A DNA stretch of 64,000 bases from Capsicum annuum (GCF_002878395.1 NC_061118.1:127645362-127709361), one strand, 5' to 3'; shown: positions 23,173 to 35,324, counted from the stretch's first letter. Numbers and translations: made by a program. The notes: generated by a model from the letters alone, not told the origin.

Positions 23173-24249
23173 CTAATTTCCAAGTTCAAGTACCAACTCC
23201 GTTCTCCCTTTGTTTTCCTTTTGAGCAACATTTTGGTTCTTCTTTTCAAGTATGATCCGCACCTTCTCATGGAGTTTTCTCATTTTATTGGCTACTTTGC
23301 ATCCATATAAGCTAATCAAAAGTTCACAAGGCAAAGGAGTTAAATCAAAAGGGGTAAGGGGGTTCATGCCATAGACACACTCAAATGGAGTTATTCCCGT
23401 ACTTGAGTGAACCACTCTATTGTATGAAAATTCTACAAAAGGTAGGTGGTCCTCCCATGAAATCAATATATCTTTAACCATAGTCTGTAGCATAGAACCC
23501 AAGGTCCTATTTACTACTTTTGTTTGGCCATCGGTTTGTAGGTGGAAAGAGGTTGAGAAAAGCAACTTCCTACCAAGCCTACCCCGCATGGACTTCCAAA
23601 AGATGCTTAGGAACTTTGAGTCACTATCACTCACTATAGTCTTTGGGATACCATATATCTTTACAACATGTTCAACAAATAAAGAAGCTACACTAGGGGC
23701 ATCCTCGATTTTGGCACAAGGAATGAAGTGAGCAATTTTGGAGAATCTATCAACGACAACAAAAATGCTATCTCGACCTTTTCTTGTCCTTAGTATCCCC
23801 AAAACAAAGTCCATGGAGATATATAACCAAGGTCTAATGGGATTTGGAAGTGTGGTGTACAATCCTTGAGGTAGGAGGCAATATTTTGCACTCTGGCTAT
23901 CCATACATTGGCCTCAAACCTTAGCAACATCTTTGCGCATTTTTGGCCAATAGAATTTTTCCTCTAAGATATTGAGGATCTTATCAACCCGAAAATGTCC
24001 CATGAGGCCTCCATTGTGCATCTCCATTACAAAAAATTCCCTCCATGAACTATAAGGAACACACAATCTCCTCCCTTTGAACAAATAACCATCAAACCGA
24101 GAGTAGGAGGAATTGCCATTCTCCTTGAGCCATCGGTCCCTTCCCCAGTCTTTACATTCCCTATAAATCAGAGAAAAGGTAGGTTCCACGGGATACATCT
24201 GCAAGCTCTCAAATCCCATCAACTTCGAAGATAAAGTAGCAACAAACAC
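23173..24249 (-). pseudogene. Integrase of the CRM/Reina-like element
   Basis: Two open frames cover it. 24,249-23,914 has FVATLSSKLMGFE and the zinc-binding start, HNGGLMGHFRVDKIL to FYWPKMRKDVAKV; the first Cys of the HHCC motif is a TGA stop at about 23,915, with GQC (second Cys) following. 23,904-23,173 (243 codons) has SQSAKYCLLPQGLYTTLP, YISMDFVLG (first Asp), IVSDSDSKFLS (second Asp) and LQTDGQTKVVNRTL, where the catalytic Glu is Lys. Then HSSTGITPFECVYG and a coiled, basic C-terminus. So the frame is long and open, but strand transfer is excluded by E to K and the zinc-site stop. Confidence 0.9.
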
Positions 24250-25478
24250 ATGCTTTCAAGATAACGCATCGGCTATCATATTTTCCTTCCCCCTTTTGTA
24301 ATGGATTATGTAAGGGAAAGTCTTGATGAATTCAATCCACTTAGCATGATGCCTATTCAACTTGTCTAGGATCATAATGTGTTTCAATGATTCATGATCC
24401 ATTCGTATCCCAAACTCCTTAGTCCATAAATAATGTTACCAATTACCCAAGGCTCTAACAAGAGCATACAACTCCAAATCATAAGTCGAATAATTAAGAG
24501 TTGACCCTTTGATCTTTTCACTAAAATAAGCAACGGGCTTACCTTATTGCATCAAAAAAACTCCAATACTAACTTTACTTGCATCACATTCAACCTCAAA
24601 GGTTTTATCAAAATCGGGCAGTTGTAACAAGGCAGAAATGAGCAATTCAAGGTCTCAAAAGCCTTAGCTTGCTCTTCACACTACTTAAAGGGTTGGTCCT
24701 TTCTAATAACTTTAGTCAAGGGGGTTGCTATGGAGATAAGACCTTTGACAAACCTCCTATAAAAGCTCGCCAACCCATGAAAACTTTGGATTTCTCTAAT
24801 AGTCTTAAGGGTCAGCTAACTTCATATAGAGTCTATCTTGGATTCGTCCACTTTCATACCCCTGGAGCTAACAACAAAACCCAAAAAGACCACTTTATCA
24901 ACACCAAAAGAACACTTCTTCATGTTGTCATACAACTTATCCCTTTGGAGAACATCAAACACACATCTTAAATAATTCACATGTTCATCAATAGACTTAG
25001 TACATACCAAAACATCATCAAAGTAAATAACCACAAATTTCTCAATATAAGGCTTCATCATATGATTTATTATCCTCAAAAAGGTTCTAGGAGCATTTGT
25101 AAGTCCCAAGGTCTTTACCAGCCACTCATATAGACCAAATTTGGTCTTGAATGCGGTCTTTCACTCATCACCGAGTTGCATACGAATCTGGGGGTAGCTA
25201 CTCCAAAGATCGACTTTAGAAAATAGACAAGAACCATGAAGATCATCTAACATATCATATAGCATAGAGATAGGATGACGATACCTTATAGTGATTTTAT
25301 TGATGGCTCTACAATCAACACACATGCAAGTTCCATCTTTCTTTGGTACCAAAAGCACCGGGACAACACATGGGCTCATACTTTCTTTGATGTATCCTTT
25401 GTTGAGAAGTTCCTCAACTTGTCTCTCAATATCCTTTGTGTCCATGGGATTGCTTCTATAAGCCGACTTGTTTGGAAG
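24250..25478 (-). pseudogene. RT and RNase H of the CRM/Reina-like element
   Basis: 25,445-25,161: [50 protein letters not shown], then [15 protein letters not shown] (first palm Asp intact). 25,109-24,822: MGLTNAPRTF, FVVIYFDDVLVCTKS (catalytic YFDD intact), KCSFGVDKVVFLGFVVSS. 24,800-24,250: RNase H with YDLELYALV and MDHESLKH in one frame apart from stops (for example at about 24,542 and 24,436). RT has therefore kept all visible catalytic Asp residues while integrase has not. Confidence 0.85.
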
Positions 25479-26340
25479 TTATGAACCCGACACCAAATTA
25501 ATTTGGTGCTCAATTCCCCGGATTGGGGGAAACCCTTGTGATAATTCTTGTGGGAATACATCATCAAACTCCTGCAAGACAAGTGAAATATAAGGGGGGA
25601 AAGAATAAGAAGTTGTAGAAAAAGAAAAAGAAGAAGAAGAAGTGTTAGTGTGAAAATCATGAGCTAGGAGGAGCATAGGAGTGTCCATGTCTTATTCCTT
25701 GAACAAATCCTTCCTCCTAGCTAACATAACCAGTGGTCCTTTACCATTTGACCCCTTAGAATCTGAAAATTCCCCTTTATAAGTGGTAGAACCCGAAGCC
25801 TCCCCTTTTTTCTTCTTCTCGGATTCAAGTCTAGGCCTTTCTTTCTCTTTCAACTCTCTTAATCTTTTGTGCAATTCATTCACTTGGGATGGTGAAAGTG
25901 GGTGTAATGTGAACTTCTTCCCACCATGCATAAGTAAATATGTGTTCAACCTCCCATCATTCTTGGTGGACTTTTCATATTTCCATGGCCTCCCAAGCAA
26001 CAAATGACATGCTTGCATTGGAATGACATCACAACAAACTTTGTCTTGGTAGTTTCCCACCCAGAATTTGATCATGCATTTTCTTGTCACGTTTATTTCT
26101 CCATTCATTAAGCCATTGTAACTTGTAGGGATTAGTACGAGGGTTAGTTGGAAACTTAAAGAAATCCACTATTGTAGAACTAGCAACGTTTGTACAACTT
26201 CCACTATCAATCACTAAAGTGCACACCCCTCCATTAATCAAGCACTTAGTATGGAAAAAATTCTGTCTTTGGCTCAGATCCTTAAGTTCTTTGCTCACCA
26301 TAGCCCTCCTCACTACAAAATTATAAATTTAACACTCTCC
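25479..26340 (-). pseudogene. Aspartic protease region and linker of the CRM/Reina-like element
   Basis: 26,313-26,029: FFHTKCLINGGVCTLVIDSGSCTNV carries the retropepsin active site DSG intact; then a frameshift. 26,108-25,692 continues VCCDVIPMQACHLLLGRPW, FTLHPLSPSQVNELHKRL and a Lys/Glu-rich linker. 25,688-25,479 gives LQEFDDVFPQELSQGFPPIRG, the usual start of the RT region. A long antisense frame and a Leu-rich frame in this stretch are shadows. Confidence 0.85.
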
Positions 26341-28095
26341 ATCTTGTGGCCGAGTGTTTTCTTTCTCATAATCACCATTTGTAGCCTTGGGTTCACCATC
26401 ACAAAGCTCTCCATCTTGTAAACCAACCTCATCAACCTCGGATTCAAGCTCTAGTTTTTCACCTAGGTAATATAACCTACCTTCACTTACGATCACATTT
26501 CTATGAGTGGCACACTCACTTGCCCGATGACCCTATCCTTGACGCTTGAAACATTAAAGACCTTTCAGATTAGGAGTAGGAAGTTTGTTACCTTCGGCTC
26601 TTGTAGGATATCTTTGCACTTGCTTGACCTCGGATTGCTTGAAAAAACTAGATGGATCCTTTCCTTTACACAAAACCGAGACCCCTTGAATTGTACCCTT
26701 GGAGTTGACCCAACCCGAAGTAGAGATTTGAGGCTTTGGATTGTACCTTTCTTTGTTCTCTTTTTCAATTTCCATAGCCGCTTGAAAGACTTCAACCACA
26801 TTTTCAAACTTAATAAGAGTCATTTGATAAGAGATGTCTTTGCTCGAACCTACCTTGAAACGAATAATGTCATATATGACTTCTTTACCTCGATGATCAA
26901 GTTTCACGATGAGTTATTGGAATTCATCATAGTATGCCATGACACTCTTACTTCCTTGCCTCAAGTTGTAGAGTTTGGAGAGGAGCTCATGCCTATATTT
27001 TTCTGGGACATACATCTCTCTCATTATTCATTTCAAGTCTTCCTAAGGAGGTGGTTGATCACCAATCAAAACATTTCCGAACCTCTTAGTGTAATCCCAC
27101 CACGTATTAGAATAAACTTCGAAATGAGTAATGGAATAGGAACTCTTTTTCTCTTCGGATAAGTCATTGACTTGGAATAACATCTCATAAGACGATTCCC
27201 AACCAAGATACAACTCGGGGTAACTCTCTCCCTTGAAGGTTGGAATGCCTACCTTGATAGAATTTATACCAACATCTCAGTTTCTTTGATGATCAACATG
27301 GCCTTGTATTGCCTCATTCCCTTGGAATCTACCACTATAAGGTCTCCTTTGGTCATACCTTTCCCTTTCTTCTTAATCAAACCAATAACCATCAGGAGGA
27401 ACATCATAGCCTTTTTTCTCCCCTCTACCATAATCCTCAACATGGATAGGGAAGATTCGATTTTGGGGTCTAAGTTGAGGGTTATAAGGCCTTTGATTAT
27501 TTGGGACTTGGATTTAAGGCATTAGAGGTGGTGGGGGATTTGGTATTTGGTTCATTGGGTTAGGTATTTGGTAGTTGGGCTTTTGTGTAGGTGTTTTCTT
27601 TAATGGAAGGTTTGGTATTTGGTCAAAGGGATTGGGCATTTGGGCATTTGGATTTGGTGGAGTATTTTGGGTTCCAAGTCCTTTTTATTGGACTTGGTTC
27701 ATTTGGGGAAGTAGAGGTCTCGACAAGTTTTGGTTAGGAGGTATTTGGGCTTAGTTTTGTGGGGGTTGATGAGGGTAAAGCATTTTTTAGAGGGTTTTGG
27801 GTTTTATAGTCATGGAAGAGTTATTGGATTGTACACTAGCGGATACATGGTAGGGATTAGAAGTAGAAGGTCATGAGTTTCTCCTACTTTCAACACAATC
27901 AAGCCTTCCACTAAAAGTGGACATTTCACCCTTCATAGTCATTATTTCACTCTTCAGAGAGTCCATATCACTCTTCATGTAACTCCTAATAGCATCCATA
28001 TCACCCTTCATTTCTTGGCCAAGGGCTTTAAGCCAAGCCATTAAGGTCCTCACAACATCATTCCCAAGTGTAACATTGGAACTCTCGGGTTCCAT
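26341..28095 (-). pseudogene. gag of the CRM/Reina-like element
   Basis: Starts at ATG 28,095: MEPESSNVTLGNDVV and a helical stretch with repeated MKGDM/MKSDM units (28,060-27,900), then a proline/asparagine-rich part (27,800-27,530). The capsid-like part runs 27,400-26,850, where the frame 26,907-26,554 has VIYDIIRFKVG and FQAAMEIEKENKERYN. Near 26,560-26,500 the zinc knuckle reads C-F-K-R then stop, then GHRASEC: the second Cys is Arg and an aromatic codon is TAG. The 219-codon plus-strand frame at 26,503-27,162 is antisense to this and has no motif. Confidence 0.75.
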
Positions 28096-29521
28096 GGTCA
28101 AGGCACCTATCAAACAAACAAATAACCTACAAAATGAACAAACACGTTAGTTCAAATAAAGCCTCACTTCACTCACACTCAACCTCAACTCACACTTGGC
28201 CCCACAAGTGTTGGATAATTGGCAATACTTGCTAAATTACTCAAGGGGTGAGAAGCATTAGTCCGAAATCAATCTTTTTTTGAAATGACTCAAATAAAGT
28301 GATGTACGAACTTGAACCAACAAAACACTATGCATTTAAAAATGAGAAAATCACACTAAAAACTGAAGGCACGAATTAAAAAATCTCCAGAGTAATGACC
28401 AATCTAGTCGGAACTTACTAGCTTTCCAATTAGTGTTTTCAATTAGCTTAAAAGAAACTAGAATAAAAAAGGTGAAACTAAGAAATCTAATTTTAGAGAT
28501 TAATTTGGTTGATTACTAGTGATGATAAGGCACAACATGGTTGGTTGTCACTTTTTAAAATTTTCAATTTCCCAAAACTTTATTTCGGCTAAGTAACACC
28601 ATGGGGAAGAAGATCTCAGATTTGGAGGGGGTAAAGAGGAAATTTAGAGTCTTTTCAAGTTTCAAATTGAAATTGAAATGAAATGGTCACCCCCCCCCCT
28701 CCCTTGTACTTGCAATTGTACTTTGTTATCCCCTTGTCCCTTCTTCCTTTTTGGAAGAGTTGAATATTTTTGGAATATGCTTTTGGACTAACAACTTTTT
28801 CACTCTCTTTCTTCACTCTTTTGGATCAAACAAACACCTTTGAATATTCTTCTTCACTAAGATATGAAAGTGATGGATAAACAAGATGACTATTCAAGTG
28901 TTGACCAAGTTTGACCAACAAGCAAATGAAGCCTAATGTTCATTTTTCTTTTAGATCTAGGGTCCTTAGGCCAAAACAAAATTAAACAACTAAAAACCAG
29001 CCAAAAAACACGTCCAAATCACAAGGCCAATTTCGAATCTTGCTCAAAAAGCTTCAAAACACCATAGCCATGGTGGATCTTAGCTCAAAATCAACGAAAC
29101 TTCACTCTAAAAGTAGATATGGACTCCTTAGGTACTAGAGAGCAAGTATCTAGTACAAGAAACTTCAAAGACAAAGTAAAAACATGTAGATCTAAGATTG
29201 TATGTTCGGATCTAACATAACACAAGACTACACACCATTTTTTTGTGATTTTCTATGACTTTTGACTCTTTTTTGGGAGTTTTCTTAATAATGACACTAA
29301 AACCGAGATTTAAAGATGTGGGAACACCCCTAAACAAGGCTCCAATACAAAATGATAGCTTAAAAGACCAACACTCAAAAATGGACACAAGAAGCAAAAA
29401 TCAACAACCACACAAAGGGAAAACAACACACATAGAAGAAGAGATTAAAAAGAATGCTAGAAAATAAAGATAGGTAGAAAGACCCTTACACCTATTAAGT
29501 GATTAACAAAAGATGGTGTAT
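28096..29521 (-). other. Leader between 5' LTR and gag of the CRM/Reina-like element
   Basis: A ~1.4-kb non-coding leader with poly-C at 28,690-28,699. I do not see a clear match to the initiator-Met primer-binding site beside the LTR (about 29,500-29,521). Small frames (29,255-29,467; 29,397-29,212) have no motif. Confidence 0.55.
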
Positions 29522-30037
29522 CAAACCATCAATCACACCTTACCAATAGAATCTCAAACCTTTCTCCTAGGTAGACCAAAGGACTCACACTTTCTCAAGT
29601 TCACCTTTCTTGCCAAATTTCCCAATACATGTGAAAACCAATTTCAATTGCATTCAAGAAGCTAATTTCAAGTTTGAGAGCTAAAGTACAAGACTAAAGC
29701 TACTATCTAAGAGTAATATTCAATGTCATTCAAAAACTAATGAAAAAAGTAAAGAAATTGTCTATTTATACTATTGCATGCCAATTGACAAAACTACCCT
29801 TAATGAACTAAAAGAAAAGGCGCCGCTTGAGTGTTAGATTATAAAGTGGAAATTCCATCTTACCCCTTATAGAATATAGACTCTTCAAGTCCCTTCTCCA
29901 CAAATCAAAGCATTCTCTCCCTTGGCCGAATCTATAACACCTTCACAAACATTCAAGTGCATGAACAAACTTGAAGTTGTTGAAGTTCCTTGGCTTGGCT
30001 CCTTGTGAAAGGCCTTGAGGGTATGATACTTGCATCA
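29522..30037 (-). repeat. 5' LTR of the CRM/Reina-like element
   Basis: Pairs with 22,420-22,933. Ends outward at 'cttgcatca' (30,037), which reads TGATGCAAG on the minus strand. On the inner side extra bases 'tgtatca' precede 'aaccatc', so the true terminus may start at 29,517. Confidence 0.85.
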
Positions 30038-30099
30038 AAGAGTTTAAGTGAAGATGTGTCAGATTTTTTAAAGACAAATCGGGTACATGTATTAAATGG

Positions 30100-30560
30100 G
30101 ATGTTAAGTTGGATGGTTAAGTTGGTTGGTTGGTTATTAAAAGTGATGCTTATGTGGCTTGGCCATATGGTAATTTTTTTCACATTATGTGATAGGTAAC
30201 ACTCCATTAAATTAGGGGTATTTGTGAGCTAAAAAACAAAATAGAGGGGTATTTTTTAGCCAAAAAAAATAAAAGGGTATTTTTTCTCCACTTTGAATAT
30301 TTTAGTGGTAGTTTGGGCCTTTTTTTATTAATAGGGTACTGACATAGACAGAGCATGTGGCAATATTTTTCCACGTGGTGTGAATGGTGCTGCTCTATTA
30401 AAGTGGGAGATATTTTTGAGCTAAAAAATAAACAAAGGAGTATTTTTGAGCCAAAAATTAGGCGGAGGGGGTAGCTATGTTTTAGCCAAAAATATTGAGG
30501 ATATTTTTGCTCTATTTTTAATAGTTCAGCGGTCATTTTGTCCCTTATCCACTTTTAGAA
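30100..30560. repeat. Two-unit direct repeat rich in 'gtattttt...agccaaaaa'
   Basis: Two consecutive ~200-bp units align by eye: about 30,140-30,333 and 30,334-30,560. Each has a CACGTGG-like or related tract, then 'ct(c/a)tattaaa', then several short 'ttttgagcyaaaaa' modules, then 'gggcctttttt' or 'gtcccttatcc'. I recall similar dispersed sequence in nightshade genomes but cannot assign a superfamily. Not coding. Confidence 0.6.
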
Positions 30561-31485
30561 TAGCTTAAGATTTTATTTTTGACTTATGCAAAAAAAATTA
30601 GAATCATTGAAAGTGATTTGAACAGGTTGGGTGCCAAAAATTTAATTTGAATGAAGTTTTGGGTTGTACTACCTTTAAAATAGGAATTGAGACACTGTTT
30701 GCGAGTGCTTAAAATGGAAAAATTAGTGGCATATCAAGAACTTGGAAGTGATAATAGATAAAATCAATAATAGCTAGGGGTGTGCTGGAGCAAGGATGTC
30801 GCCTAGGCGATAGTTTGACTACTTAGGTGGTCTCACTTGAGAGGCTCATTTTTTTGTTAAGTTATGTGCCCCAAAATAATGAGAACTGTTAAGGCGGGTA
30901 ATTTTTTCACCCTGGAGAAGTTTCTTGGGCGAATATCTTTCCTCCTAGGTGGGAGTCGGTCAACATTTCAATATTCGAAAAGGATAAAAATCCGTCCACT
31001 TCACTCTTTTATCCTTCACCCAAATTTTACCTTCTTCCCCATTCCCCCAAATTTTCATTATTAATTCAACCTTTTTACTTACCACATACTACATATAACC
31101 TATAAACGCTGCATTTCCCCTTAATAACGTAAATAAATATCTCAAAGAGAAATAGAGGGCGGGAATGACCATTTTAATTTTCTCTGATTTGAGGTATATT
31201 GTCTCTAATTCTCTCCTCTTTTATTAGACATTCAAGATAAAAATGTTTCTACATCTCAACAGATTATGTTGTTCACTATGAATAGCTTGAAAAATTTATG
31301 ATGAGGTGGTCTTTTCTATGTTAATTAGTTTTATATTAAAACCTTATTTTTGATAGATCTATAATTTGAAGACATGTGAACTTGTGTGCTTGTTATGTGA
31401 TAAAAAATTTGAAAGTCTTGAGTACATATTTTGAAAAAAAATATGTTTTCATATATATTTAAAATCACAATTTGGGGGTGTTGAT
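30561..31485. other. Unassigned AT-rich stretch
   Basis: No gene. 30,780-30,940 contains 'cctaggcgata'/'cttaggtgg' words like those in other LTR blocks; 31,445-31,485 ends in 'tttgggggtgttgat', a possible polypurine tract and LTR start. Confidence 0.35.
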
Positions 31486-31519
31486 CAAGAAAATGATATT
31501 TTCTAGGCAGTGATTTGTC

Positions 31520-31681
31520 CACCTTAGCGACATCACTTCTGTGATGTTTCTTCTAATTAAGTAGAGTTTTGACCCTGCTGACCATCCATTAAAATAATAT
31601 TGTTATTTCTAAAGTGATGTTTCCAGATCAATGATTTCCACTCAGTTGATGGTTCTGGTAATATGCCTAGTCGCTAAGGTG
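31520..31681. repeat. 12-bp inverted repeat and nested hairpin
   Basis: CACCTTAGCGAC (31,520-31,531) is the exact reverse complement of GTCGCTAAGGTG (31,670-31,681). Between them ACATCAC-TTCT-GTGATGT (31,530-31,547) is a perfect hairpin. Probably a U3-type block of a TAT-like LTR beginning near 31,480. Confidence 0.8.
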
Positions 31682-32029
31682 ATCCTTTTTCTGCTAAGTC
31701 AACCACTCCTAGGAAACAAAAGTTCCACCTAAGCGATCATTGGTAAAATATCTACAAAATAGTATGCTTGCATTTTATACTTCTTGAGACATTTTGGTTT
31801 GAACTTTTGTATTACACAGAGTGTTTTTAGTTACATAACATGTATTCAATTGTCTTCTAACTTTGTTTTACATTTATAGGCACTTTGATGGAAATTTGGG
31901 ATTGGTTGATGAGATTGTTGGAGATTTAGGATTGAATAATGAGATTAGAGGAGAGACTAAGGATCAGCAATATGACATATACCAATTCATGTTCCTTGAA
32001 TATAGATGTGATACTAAAATAATTTTCTA

Positions 32030-32375
32030 AAGAAAAAGTTGAAGTAAAAAAAGAATAAAGAAGATCAGTTGGCTAAAACGCTCCCAGATTTCTATGGGAG
32101 GATGGAAACCTAAGGTTATATATGCTTTTTACTACCTTATGCAAAACCAATAAAGAAGAGGTATGGAAAATTTATGCTAATCTCAAGTGCACCATCTTTA
32201 ATGACCCCCATCTTATAATAAGGGGCAATATAATGCAATTTGGTATAGATCAAATAATTGATGTTTATGTTCTCCCAAACCATCCAATTGAGCCAATGGC
32301 AAGCCAAGTCTAAGATTTTATTTAGGTAGGTAGCTTCAAAATTTAATCCTCTAGTGAAAATGTTGACTTGCTCAA
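32030..32375 (+). pseudogene. Second PF20167-like fragment (N-terminal part)
   Basis: The frame 32,122-32,313 reads EEVWKIYANLKC and then a stretch ending YVLPNHPIE. The 'vr-FYANL' start followed by a β-rich stretch is the N-terminal half of the plant-transposon domain also seen at 13,975-16,240. It is cut off by LTR B, which starts at 32,376. Short and decayed; weak call. Confidence 0.4.
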
Positions 32376-35142
32376 TGTAATGACCAAATATTTAGTGATT
32401 TATGTGAATTTTTCATTTCTATGTAATTTAACCATTTTACCCCTCCCAGTGGTTGCATTATGGTATTTCTAATGTGCGTGGGTGATTGGCACAGTTCCTA
32501 ATTCATTTTACCATGAATTGTGCGAGATTGTTGTTTTTGGTAGTTATAAAGGCTTTATAGCTCTCTTTGATCAACGTTAATTTATTTGGGCACTGAATAG
32601 TAAAATGGACTATGCGAACAGTTTTTGGAATGTCAATATTTGGTTGGTAACATGGTTGGTGTGATTTTAAGGCTTTTATATCTCATTTCAAACTTCAGTT
32701 TGGAAGATTGTAAAAATTAGGTTTTAGGGGTAAACTTTGTGAAATCAATGTTTTTTTAGAAAATTATATTTTCAAAATCTAGAGCGTCAGATTTAATAGG
32801 GTTGCATAGTTGATTTGCATTCTCCAGATTTTTGTTGTATCTCAATGGGTCCATACGGACTTGGAATTGTCCAAGTCTACGATGCTAGTTCATGGAAAAT
32901 TGGTGTGACTGTTAAAGTGGCCCTTTGGGTGCTTTGGCAGCCTCTTTAGGCGATTTAGTGGCCCAGTTAATCCCAGTAGGTACCGCTTTAGCAGTAACCT
33001 AGGCTCTTTAGCGTCGATCACTAAAGCGACCCAATATCTGCTTTTAGAAGCCTACCACCAGGAAAGAAACAACTTTGGCGATAACTTGGGGGATTTAGCA
33101 TCAATTTTTAAAGCAGACCCTAGGCTTCTTTAGCAACACCTAAGTATATAAACACTCCTTTTAGACTTTTTCACCATTTTTGAGACCTAGAGCTTTGGGT
33201 TTCATGTTTTTGGGAAATTTCTTTCAATTTCTTTCATTTTTAAGCTTGGGTAAGATCCAAATTCTTATTAAAATTATTTTTATTTTACTATTATCATGTA
33301 TATCTTGTTAAAGATTGAATTTGAAAATGTCATTCGAGGTTTTGGTCTGTGGGGCCTAAAATTTGAAATTCTTTGATTTAAATCCCAATTCTAACACATT
33401 TTAACTTGGGTTTTCTTCTATTAGTTCTTTTTATCACGGGGAATATATTTTTGGACTAAAATTCTAGTTTTACCCATCTTTTTAAAAAAAAACACATTTT
33501 GGGGGTCTATTTTGACACTGACCAAGAAATTGATAATATGGGTTTTGTTGGCTTTTTCTTAATGTGTAGATTCTATATTTGTGTATTTTAGTTGATTTTG
33601 AGTCTATTTAGGAGGTGAAATCTTGGTCTTAAAGGTTTCTTTCATTCTGATTTCAACCTTTGAGTTAGGTTATAACTTTATTTTTTTCAGACTATGCTGG
33701 GTAGTTAATATGGATGTAAAAATTATTTTAAGGGTGTAGGAAACAGTTATGAAAATGTGTATATTATTGTGTTATACTGTGTGGTGGTCTAAATTATTAT
33801 GAATTGGTTGTTTTGAGACATTACTTTCTATGTGAAACTGTGTGAGGGCCTTATACGATGTTGTTGGCCTTTATGTATGTATATTAGATGGTATCTGTCT
33901 AGTGAAAAGTCTAAATTGCAATTATGTGGTATCAATGACATATTGTTGTATATTTTACTCTATTAGAATATGATTATATTGTATTCATGGATTGTTGTAC
34001 ACACTAAGAAGATCTTGGCTCACATGGTTGGTATATTGGTTGGTTATTACAATATTTCTTTCTAGTTGGTAGTAAGCATTGCATCCTCATATTATATAAA
34101 CTGGTGAAACATTGGTACCACTATAGAAATACTAGAAACACTAGCTTGTTACATCTCTATAGACCCTCTACCGAGGGATGGGCCAAGCTGAGTTATGGAT
34201 TTTGGTATTGGTTATCAAAATTATATATGGGTTGCAAACCCCCCATGGGTACTACCTAGAAGCACAACTCGATAGGTGTATATAGAGGTTGTACAAAAAC
34301 CTCGAGCATCACATCATCATCTTCTTTATTGCATTTAATATATATATATATATATTATGATTATTCTATATTGTGTTATTCTCCTTGAAGTGAATCTGTT
34401 TATCTGTATCTCTTCCTCATACTTGTACTCAGTGTATATGTATATTTATGCTTCTTCTAGTACTTGTGTGTGGTATTTGTGTATATGTGTACTTTTTCTC
34501 ATTCTTATGTGTGATATATATGTATATTATATAACTATTAGTAGAGACGGTGTGGGCTACCATATGGGACATGTTTTAATTGCAAGTGATGTGCCTATAG
34601 TTTGTATTTTATATGCTTTATTTTCAATTTTTCTCAATCATCCTATGATACCTACTAAGTACAAGTGGATCGTACTTACCCCTACTACACCTATTCGATG
34701 TAGATCTAGGTATAAGTGTATAACCTAATAGCTAATTTAGTTGGTATTTTGAGTTGATTCAAGGTAGTAGATGATTTAAGTTTCTGGAGTCATTCTACTA
34801 CCTATTCGTATCTATTTCAAGTCATGTTTTATATTCAAAGACTGATTATGATTCTTTTGGACTATCATTATATCTTTTGAAATTTGAGATATATTTAGTA
34901 GTTCTTAAACTGTGACACCAAATTTTTGGATATTGAATGGTATCTTTGGTTATATGTTTCCCATTGTTACTATATATGTGAGGTTCAACTCCGTTCTAGG
35001 AATCTTGCCTGGGCTTTTGGTATTTTCTTCTTATTTCATATAAGTTTGGGTGATAGACTTACTTTCTTGTCTATGATAAGTTCCATCATGACCCTTGGTT
35101 TTTGGGTCATGAAAATTTTTTATTAAAGTAGTCACGTTTTCA
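32376..35142 (+). repeat. LTR B, 5' copy
   Basis: A ~2.77-kb LTR starting TGTAATGACC at 32,376. It aligns by eye with 53,054-54,770, including 'tttacccctccc', 'ggttggtaacatggtt' and 'ggttggtatattggttggtta'. A block of CTTTAG/CTAAAG words at 32,930-33,140 ends just before a TATA box (33,145). Ends near CA at 35,142, followed by a primer-binding-like site. The 123-codon frame 34,357-34,728 lies inside it and has no motif. (TA)9 at 34,338-34,355. Confidence 0.8.
33145..33153 (+). promoter_or_regulatory. TATA box of LTR B (5' copy)
   Basis: 'tatataaac' about 770 bp from the LTR start; the 3' copy has 'tataaaa' at 53,814, about 760 bp from its start. Matching positions support a real core promoter. 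Confidence 0.6.
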
Positions 35143-35143
35143 G

Positions 35144-35152
35144 TTAGTATCA
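35144..35152 (+). promoter_or_regulatory. Primer-binding site of element B
   Basis: TTAGTATCA, one change from TTGGTATCA, next to the LTR end. Confidence 0.55.
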
Positions 35153-35324
35153 TCAGTGTAAGAATAGGGCGTCTAGTAGAGTCTCACAAATTGGTACGTA
35201 GATGTCCATATCTATCTTTGAGAGGCTATAATACATCTTTAAGAAAATTTCCCTATTTTATTCTATATAATGTGAATTTTTCATACCTTGTGTTCTAAAC
35301 TTTATTTCACTCTTTTTGTAGAAG

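Larger units (their letters stand above)
22420..30037 (-). mobile_element. CRM/Reina-like chromovirus, nearly complete, decayed
   Basis: A Ty3 retrotransposon with two ~0.51-kb LTRs (22,420-22,933 and 29,522-30,037), which by eye are about 85-90% alike, and gag-protease-RT-RNase H-integrase between them on the minus strand. Sequence style (DSGSCTNVAS protease, GLYTTLP before the integrase core, DFVLG) is closest to the CRM or Reina groups. CRM elements often sit at centromeres, but I cannot separate the two groups here. It is the best preserved element in the window; breaks are mostly single stops. Flanking sequences differ on the two sides and show no target duplication. Confidence 0.8.

Noticed and set aside
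25376..25660. Leu/Phe-rich possible membrane protein
   Set aside because: Shifted frame of the protease-RT linker, whose true frame reads EFDDVFPQEL.
26503..27162. 219-codon plus-strand open frame, among the longest in the window
   Set aside because: It is antisense to the gag region of the CRM/Reina-like element, has no domain pattern, and the opposite strand shows collinear gag and zinc-knuckle pieces.
34357..34728. 123-codon plus-strand frame with Cys/Tyr-rich sequence
   Set aside because: Inside LTR B after a (TA) tract; not kept in the 3' LTR copy, no motif.
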